A stretch of DNA of 64,000 nucleotides. Source: Welwitschia mirabilis. Taxonomy: Eukaryota; Gnetophyta; Gnetopsida; Welwitschiales. The position numbers were made by a program, and so were the translations under genes. Positions 13,701 to 22,700 of the stretch are shown piece by piece; positions within the stretch are counted from its first letter, which is position 1; each line of letters starts with the position of its first letter. The notes under the pieces were generated by a model. It did no database searches and had not been told where the DNA came from. It was given only the letters and a program-made list of their open reading frames with translations. The stretch spans positions 253,016,241 through 253,080,240 of the forward strand of contig JBOZIK010000001.1 in the NCBI GenBank assembly GCA_051453625.1, in the 5' to 3' direction.

Positions 13701-16700
13701 ACTAGCACAACTCTCTGCACGGGTGCCAAAAGGAGGATGAAGAAAGAAAGCTTAGTCCACAGAAGAACCAATAGCGATTTGTGCATAATATGGCTGGCTT
13801 CCTTGTTGGTCAGTGAATTCCTTTATTAAAGATTTAAAAACGAACATGAACAACTATGCTTGGACATATCTTTATGATGCATTGTTAACCTTTTTTTTTT
13901 CCTGTGTTTAGTTTACCCCTGTTTGCTACATTGTTTATGCTGTGTGTAACAGGACTATAAAATGTAGAATTTGACAACATCAAGTCTAGAGGCCAACTCC
14001 TGACTTTCGTTGCTAACCACATGATCTTTATAACTGTATGTTGTTTCTCATATCAAATTTGCATTTTTTTTTTTTTGGTTCACTTATCCATGAACACCAG
14101 CTTACTCTTTTTTTTTTTTTTTAAGACATGGTTTTTACTTTCTTAAAGATAATAACTGTGAATTATTATGGTATAAAACCAAAACACTTTGTTCAATTAA
14201 AACATTCATATTGTTCTTTTAGGTTTGCTAGATGCCATTACTATTTGATGCCTGTTCAAAGCAGTCAACTTTGATTCATTTTTCTATATATTTTCGTTTT
14301 TATTGTATGGATTGTGTTTTTTGTTCTGTTTTTCTGCTTTTTCAAAGCCAATCTTGATTCTGTTGGTTATACACTTCCCATGACCAACCCAATGAGTGGG
14401 CTTATCTATGGGTTCTAGTTTCCACCGCAGTCATGGCCTTGGCGTGATGGTAATGGTTCCAGCAATTGGTATCTGGGCCTCGTTTGGGCTTGGTCTCCGG
14501 TTTGAATCTCCCTTATGCCTTTCCAATCCATGTGAGCAGTTAACGTGTGGATCAAGAGGGAACTTGTTAGGTATGCACTTCTCATGCTGAACCTAGGGAG
14601 TGGGTTTATCTATGTGTTCTGGTTTCTGTCATGGCTTTTGGTGTGATGGTTATGGGCCCAACAACTTCAATTGGAGGACACCTGAACTTGTTTTAGAGGG
14701 TGTTTGGAATGTTGTATGATTTCCTTTGGAAATATGAAGCTACTATGTGATACTTGTTCAAAGCATTGGACTCTAATACATTTATTAACGTGTTCTTGTT
14801 TTATCTTATTCACTGGGAATGTTTATCTTATTCACTGGGAATGTTTTTGCATCCCAATTCTTCTTGTATCTTTCTCTGGTCCTTTTTTTGTTGTTCACTA
14901 TAAAAGTACTTTGCTTTGTTTGGCTTTTATGTTTTATTTTGTTTCTATTCATTTGAATTAAAATCATTCTTGATTCCATTGACTTGTGTCTTTCTTTGTA
15001 GCTTTTGATATATTGATGTAGATTTGTTTCCCTTTCCTGCAGAAAGAGAAGAGACTTATTTTTTTAAGTGAGGGGGCTTTTTACCTTGTTTTAGAGGGTG
15101 GTTGCAATTTTGAAAGTTCTCCATTGGGAAAAATACGTTCCTAGTTGTTTTCATCAGTTTTTTGAGTCTAATACTCCTTGCATTTTTTTTTTAAATCATT
15201 TTGTGTTGTTCATTATACAAGTTAATTTGCATTGTTTGGCTTCGTATTGTTTCTACTTTGTTGATTAGGATTCATTAATGTTCCACAGAGTCTCTGGAAG
15301 GTCTTTTACTCTTGGGGTGGAATGAGTACCAACATTCATGTTATCTTTTGGGACTTGGAGAAGAATTCTAGGAATTACTCTGCTTTCCGTGGGACCTCAA
15401 CAATAAAGCAGGACAAATTCAACCAATGGCCAACTCTTGTGTTGCTAAGGGCAAAGCCTTAGGCCTTCTGTGTGTAGGGTGTATGCCCTTGCTCATTAAG
15501 GATTCTTCAATCCTCTTGTAGGGGAAGATGAGCATATAGCATTGATCAAAAACAGCTGGGACTGAGACAAACTGCAATGAAATTGAGTTGGAGTGTGTTC
15601 TTAGGAAAATTTGTTAGACAAACCTGCAAAACTGTGAGTGTGGCTACAACAAGCAGGAACTTGCAGTAACAAAATTTCTATGAATGATTGCAAATAACTG
15701 CTACGAGGAATGAAATTTTGCATAATGCTACTGCAGTACAACTGCAAATAGCAAGATCCCTGTCAGTAGGACTGAAAGCACCACTTTTATTATTACTATT
15801 AAGTATTAAATATTAATTACCTGGTAAAGCTTAGTATGTCGAGTTACATGACAGCACAGTAAGGTTAGTAATGAACTGTTGCCAACTATTCACCTCATAG
15901 TAAATATCTGACCAAAAAACAATTTTATAATGTAATAAATGTGTGATATTAAAGTAAAAATTATGCTATCTTCCTCTCTCTTTTATTTCCCTCCCTAAAC
16001 AATTCTTTTGAATTTGCTTTCTTTATTCTGTGTTACCTGTTTTAGAATTACTTCCCAGAAGGCCCATTGATCAGTATAACACATTAAGTTTGTACACGAT
16101 AGTAAAATTCTTACATCATCAAGTGCACTCTAAAGCTGTTTTCTTTTATTACTTGATTTTTATATTTGTATAAATTTTGCATGATGTTGTTTGTATTACC
16201 ATTTATCTGTAATATATGTATGCTTCATATGGTAAGTGCTTTTACTTAAGGTGAGAAATAATTGATAACGATTTCATAACATCAAAGCACTTTTTTGTTT
16301 AATGACAAACATAACATCCTTTTTATTTTTTAATTTGTTAGATGTTATTCTGGAGTTTTTAGTTACCTCCATTCAGTTAGATGATAGTGTACTAGAGATG
16401 TCTAGAACATCGTCTTGACACACAAGGGTTGGAAAGAAAGTATATGAGGAAAGAAAATTTTATGTCACGTGTAAGAGATGGAATGTCTTTTTGTTTAGTT
16501 CTTAGATGTTGTACTACAATCTATTGGTTCTTGTGCATAATATAATCTTTTGTATTTACTTTAGGTAAGACTTGTATTTCCCTTATTTATGGCTTGTATT
16601 GTCATTATGATGGCCATAAATTTATCAGGTCTATTCAAGCCAAAAATTCAAAAGAACATTGTGCAAAATTGGATCGGAGTAAAGGGTACAAGATAGACTG

Positions 16701-19700
16701 AAACCCACCATTTACGAATAATAATTATGCATAATTATAGAGGAAATGGAATGTCTAGCTTATGTTTCCATAAAGAGGAACTGAATAAATGAAATAAAAT
16801 GAAAATAATGTATTGTGTTTTATTACAAAGCACATAATAGATGTGCGTACTATGATTTAATGATTTATACATTGACTAAACAAAAATATGGTAGGGATAA
16901 CATGTGGAAGGGAAACAAATTAAAACAAAAGAACATGAGTGGTAGAGCAGAAGAAAATAAAACATCCTGATATTTGAAAAGTGCACTTGAACTAAACATA
17001 CCCAAAAAACCAAACTACATAAATGCAATTTAAATAAAAGAGTCAAACCTGTAAAATGAAATAACCAATACATGATTCAAAAGACGAACCAATTAAAGTT
17101 AGATTTGAAGAAAACAAACTATGAATAACGCCACCTTAACATGCTGGACAACTAGGAGAAAAACACTCTTAAATAGCAGGAAGAAGGTCCTGTGGTAGTT
17201 TAAAAATCCAAAGAATCAAGTATTATATCTAAAGGCACAGACAAACAAGAAATATGCTTGGCTATGCATGATAACAGATCTAGTTTCATAACAAATCACT
17301 AATAACCCTATCAACTTGATCTTAGATAACACTTGGTTTCTCTTGAGCTGGTTAGAGTGTGTAGGTGTGTTGGTGAAATGGACTTTGAATATTTGTGCTA
17401 CAGATTGGGTAAGGAGTGTTGGGTGAGTACTCATGCCTCGCCTGACAAGTGGGTTTATCTCTAGGTTTTGTTTCCACTGAGTCATGGACTCATGGCTTTG
17501 GTGTGATAGTAATGGGCTCAACAGTTGGTATCAAAGCATCAAGTTTGGATCCTTGGGTGATAGAATTGTTGTCTGTGCACTTAAGCATGTGATTTCCATC
17601 ATCCCACAATCTTGAGTATTGTAACCAATGAAGACAAGGGGCTAGAGAGGAGAAGAAAACTGGAAGAGAATATAAATTCAAATAGCTGTCGCAAGAGATA
17701 AGGAACTAGATTATGGAAACAACCATGCATCCAAAGTTAGCAATGTAAGTCACGACTTAAATTCTAATTGGCTATCATCCAATTAGTCTCAAACTATGAA
17801 TCATATAAACCTAGGAATTGACACATCATTAATCTAATATGCAATGCAACTCACAGTTTGAGAAAAATGAAATAAAAGTCTATATAGTTTATGCATTGAA
17901 TAAATAAATAACTTCCATGGAGGGCTTGGCCAGAAGGGTCTCATCCCAACTAACTACATCAGGCAAAGGACTTGGTTCCAAGGCTCTCCCAATGGCCTCT
18001 TTAACAACGAATACTTCTGTTATGTCATCCAAGCGATCAGGAGAATGCTTTGCAAGGAAAAGCCACTTGCTTAAATAGCTTAAAGTTCCTTTGGAGGTTA
18101 GAAGGGAAGCTACATTAGGTGGTTATGTAACTGTATCATCACTATTTGCATCACTAGTTGATAACAAGTGGTGATGGGTTTAATGAATCATACATAGAAG
18201 GCTTCAGTAGATAGTGTCACTCGGTGACTCCAAGTGGCGACAATCTAGGGAAAATGTATAATCACTGCTTCATAATTGAGGAATGGGAAGTGGCGATAGT
18301 TATAGAAGAAGGCATCGTTGGATAGGTGTTAGACAACGAGTTTGGTCCTTAATAGATGAAGATGTTGCTACTTGTGTCATTGGGTGATAGCTAGTGGTAA
18401 TGAGTACCTTTTTGCTAGTTACACTTGCTTGTTGTCTCATTTTCAAGTTTACTTTGCATCTACCATATAAATGCTTTCTGGTATGCATGTAATCCTTATA
18501 ATTATAGTTAAAATTTTCTACAATTATTGCCTAGCAAAGGCCTTGTTTTATATCTACCATGCCTAGTCTGCTAGGTGGGTTCATTCGTAGGTGCCTTTTT
18601 CAACTAGTAATGGCTTTTGGTGTGATGGTAATGGCTCAACGCTTGGTATAAAAGTGTCAAATTTGGATCCCCATATATTAATGATTGCATGATCAAGGAG
18701 GTAGCATAGGGATATGGAGAATGTGCATCTTGTTTGAGCTTCATTAGGGTTTGAATATTTGTGCTACAGACTGGGCAAAAAGCGTTGGGTATGCGCGCTT
18801 CATGGCTAGCCTAAAGAGGGGGTTTCATTATGGGTTGTGGTCTCCACCTACTGATGACTTTTGATGTTGTGGTAATGGGCTTAACACTTGATATCAAAGA
18901 GTCAAGTTTGGATCTTGGGTTTTGGCAATTGCATGAACAAGGAGATAGGATAGAGATATGGAGAAGGTGGACCTAGGATTTTTCATCTTGTTTGAGCTTC
19001 AATGGTTCTGTGCGGAAATTGGTGCAGATCTCTAAGGATGTGTAGCACAAACTTAAGAGGATTCAAGGAAGTTTAAAGAAACTAACCACATTGGACTTCT
19101 TTTGAATAGCATTGAGATTATATCATGTTTGTTTCCATAGTTTGATGCAAGATCCCTGTATGCTAAAGGGTTTTGAAGGTTATTGGTTCTTGTTTTGAAA
19201 AGAACCATTAGTTGGGGGGCTTCCCTTTTGTGATGGTTGCAACCCAACTTTTCTCTACCAATGATCTGGCTGGTTTGGTCAGTTTGGGGATGGATGCTTA
19301 GTTTTGTTGATAGTTATTTCAGTGGTAGGTGCCATGGCAGCAGATGTTATGTGACATTGAAGTGCTCAACATGTGTATTCGGTGGGCAATTCTTGGGTAG
19401 TCATTCCTTATGCTTAGCCTATTAAGTGAGCTTATTTATGGGTTCCAGTTCCCACCTAAGACATTGCTTTTAGTGTGATGGTAATGGACCTAACAGAGAG
19501 GGCAAATGTGAAATGTTCTTAAATATGGACTCTAAGAGAACTAGGATGTCTGGTTATTAAGTTACCAAGAAAAGGTTGAGGATCAACATGAATCCTACAG
19601 GTTTAATCATAAGGTGCCCTCTTTGGATTGCATACATGCATTATCAAGGTACTGGTAAATGTCAAAGTGATGAATAAAGTAAGCTTTATTTCATGTTTAA

Positions 19701-22700
19701 GTAAGAGGTTGCCAAGCAATGAGTTTGTTTATGTTGTAAGTAGGACCTGTTGCTTTCAACTGTCAGCATGCAACTTCATTTCAATGGACCAATCAGCTCT
19801 TACATGTCACTCTTGAGTTACATTGCTTTGGAGCCCTTTACTAGAGGCATGCTTGGTTGTACTAGAATGTTGTTAAGCTTAGTTGGTTATCATAGATAAA
19901 TCTTTTCTTGGAAAGTTAGGGAAGGTTGTCGATCGTATTTTTTATGGAACATGCATTCACTGGTGAATCTTTGTCTTGATGTATGATCCATCGTTAACAA
20001 TGTGGGTAGTTAATTATGATTTCTGTTGACATTTCTGAAGGAAATTGTAATCAAATTCTCAATAGTTTGAATTCATTTTTGTATGATTGGCTAATAATGA
20101 ATTGTTGATCTTCTTAATTTGTCTTATCCTTGTGAGTCATGTTTACGGGTGATTATTTTAAATGGCGATTAAAGTACCAAAAAATTGATGAAATTTTCTT
20201 GATAGCTGGTCATAATTATTCTCTTGCATATTGTGTGTTTTAAATCTGATAATGAGAGACTATATTTTTAGAATTTTTCATGTGCACGGACTGATATTCC
20301 TTTTTGTTTGACATTTTCTTCTTTAATTATTAAGATTTATTACTAATCGTCCAATGCTTTCCCCAGAATGCTCTGGAGGAGAAAGATAAGAAAATTAAAG
20401 AACTGGAGGAAAATCTTGCAGCGGTGAACTTTACTCCTCAAAGTAAAATGGGGAAGATGCTCATGGCAAAGTGTAGAACCCTTCAAGAGGAAAACGAAGA
20501 GATTGGCATGATGGCGTCTGAGGGGAAGGTCAGTTTAAAAGCTGTATAAATTCTTGCAGTCGTTTTACCTAATATGCCCACCCATGCTTCAGTTGTCATT
20601 TGTGTAGTGTTTCTAACTTAGGATGTGCTTTTTCTCTTGACAAACATATTTTTGACAGTTCTTTGAGTTATTATGTAGTTTGGCATCTCTATCACTCATG
20701 GTTTCAGATGACAAACCATGAAGTCTTAGTCTTGAGGGAATGGAATCTTGCACACTAGAACTCATCAATTCTTTCTTAATGTTGATGGTTGTCACTGACC
20801 TAAAGAATAACACTAGGTTGTTTACTAGACCTTAACTAACAATTAACGCCATGAAAGCTTAATGTTTAGCATCGCCTGACAACTGTTGTTTACTTTAGGT
20901 GTCAAACATTCTAAGAGATTTGTGATTTCTTGATTCTAATTACACTTCTAGATAGTACTCAGAGGTACTTGGACTCGAAAATGGTAATTTAACCCCATCA
21001 TGATGAAAATATGTTTGGCTTACATACAATAGTGAACAGCATCACAGTTTGTACTGATAATGTAATGCTTGTTAATTGTTCAATTCATACTGACAATGAG
21101 ATTTCTAATTTGCACATGTAGTAAAAACACAGCAGCAAAAACAATGGAGCAGGAAAGCAGCAAACCAAACACACAAATTAATGTGATTTGGGCCCTTTTT
21201 ATTCTATGTCCATGGAACAGCATAGAGCTTGATTAAATCAGAGAAAACAAGAATGGCTTCAGCAAGGCATACAATCACTCAAATATAGAGAGATCAGATA
21301 ACATTCACCCTCACACATAGTTTTCTTCAACACAGCCCTCCCTTTTATAAAGTCTAGAGAAGGTTAGAGATAGTGTTGCAAGACTTGAAGTCACCACCCA
21401 ACTCGGCTAGGGGAAAGAACTTATGACTCGGCTCGACTTGAAACTCGGGAGTCAAAACGATTCATTAAAGAGTTTTATTTTTTAGCATTTTAAATACAGT
21501 TTAAGGATTTCAATTACATTTTTAGACTTCTTACACTACATTAAGACATTTAAATGTCAAATATATGATGCATTGACATGTGTGAATCAAATCATCAGCA
21601 ACATTTTTATAATTTTTAGGATGGGAAACTACAGTACAAATCAAAAGTTCCCACACCCTGATACCAGCAGTTACCTTAAAAAGCTTGCTAGATAGGTATC
21701 AGTGTTTCACAAGTGTCCATTACAAATCAAAGGTACAGAAAAGGCTAAATCCATGCTATTCACTTTATTCAGAATATGTTTCATTCGATCCTTCATCCTC
21801 AAATCTCTCCCAGTCCAAATTGAGTGAAATCTGTATTAGAATAGAGGAGAAAGGACGTCTTATACTCCAAATTGTTGCTTGGTCCCATTAGATATTTTTA
21901 AGAAACTGTTTTCTTTAGATTGACTTCTTCCCTCCCTGACCCGTGTGGATTTAGCGAGACTCAGTGAGACTCACAGACTCACAAGTTTCGCAGAGACTTT
22001 GAGTTTTTGAAGAACATTCGGATTCGGCGAGAGTACTCGCAGACTCGCCATGGGTCTTGCAACACTGGTCAGGGATAAACACTGAAAGTACATTGACCAT
22101 TTTTTAACTAAATAAACCCAACTACAAAAGTGATTACATATAAGGATATTTTACACTTTCCTTATAGCTAATGATTTACAACACCAAAAAAGGAATAATA
22201 ATCTAGAGGAAAGATTTAATGTTGAAACAGTTGTCCATACTACTAGCCCTGTGATCCCAACGAGCAGTACAGTCTTGCTTCTGATTTTTGAAATCCTGCA
22301 AGATTCTTTCTGCAGCAGTGATCAGTTCTACATGCTTATCACAAAAACAAGAAGTGATAATTGACATTTATTATGTGCGAATACATTTTTATAAGAGATT
22401 GTGTATGTCAATAACTCTATGGGTCTCACATATAGATGGAAAATGGCAATGATTTATTGCTGTAACCAAATGCCTCAGTGATTCTGTTGTTGGGAACCAT
22501 GGCAGGGGTTTCCTTGCAAAATAGTAAGGGAACCCATATGATGATCATTACTGTCCTCTTTTTGCTTTACAAAAATTTATGGTAGATTGGTATCTTCCTT
22601 TATGCATTGATGCGTACACATTGGTATGTGTATGTTATCTTCAGTTCAATGATCGGTGAAAGGCATCTCACAATTAGGAATCAATGAATTTCATTTTGGA

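Noticed and set aside
12914-14663. Cassandra-type TRIM with 5S rRNA promoter
   Set aside because: The ~100-bp LTRs contain no 5S rRNA box A/intermediate element/box C-like sequence.
14704-14961. 85-codon + strand frame, Phe/Leu/Cys-rich
   Set aside because: Composition reflects T-rich intron sequence and it includes the 22-bp tandem duplication; not a membrane protein gene.
15280-15420. Possible + strand exon starting after TTCCACAG with GLLLLGWNEYQ
   Set aside because: The frame stops after about 27 codons and inserting it would break the FIP37 frame between exons e and f.
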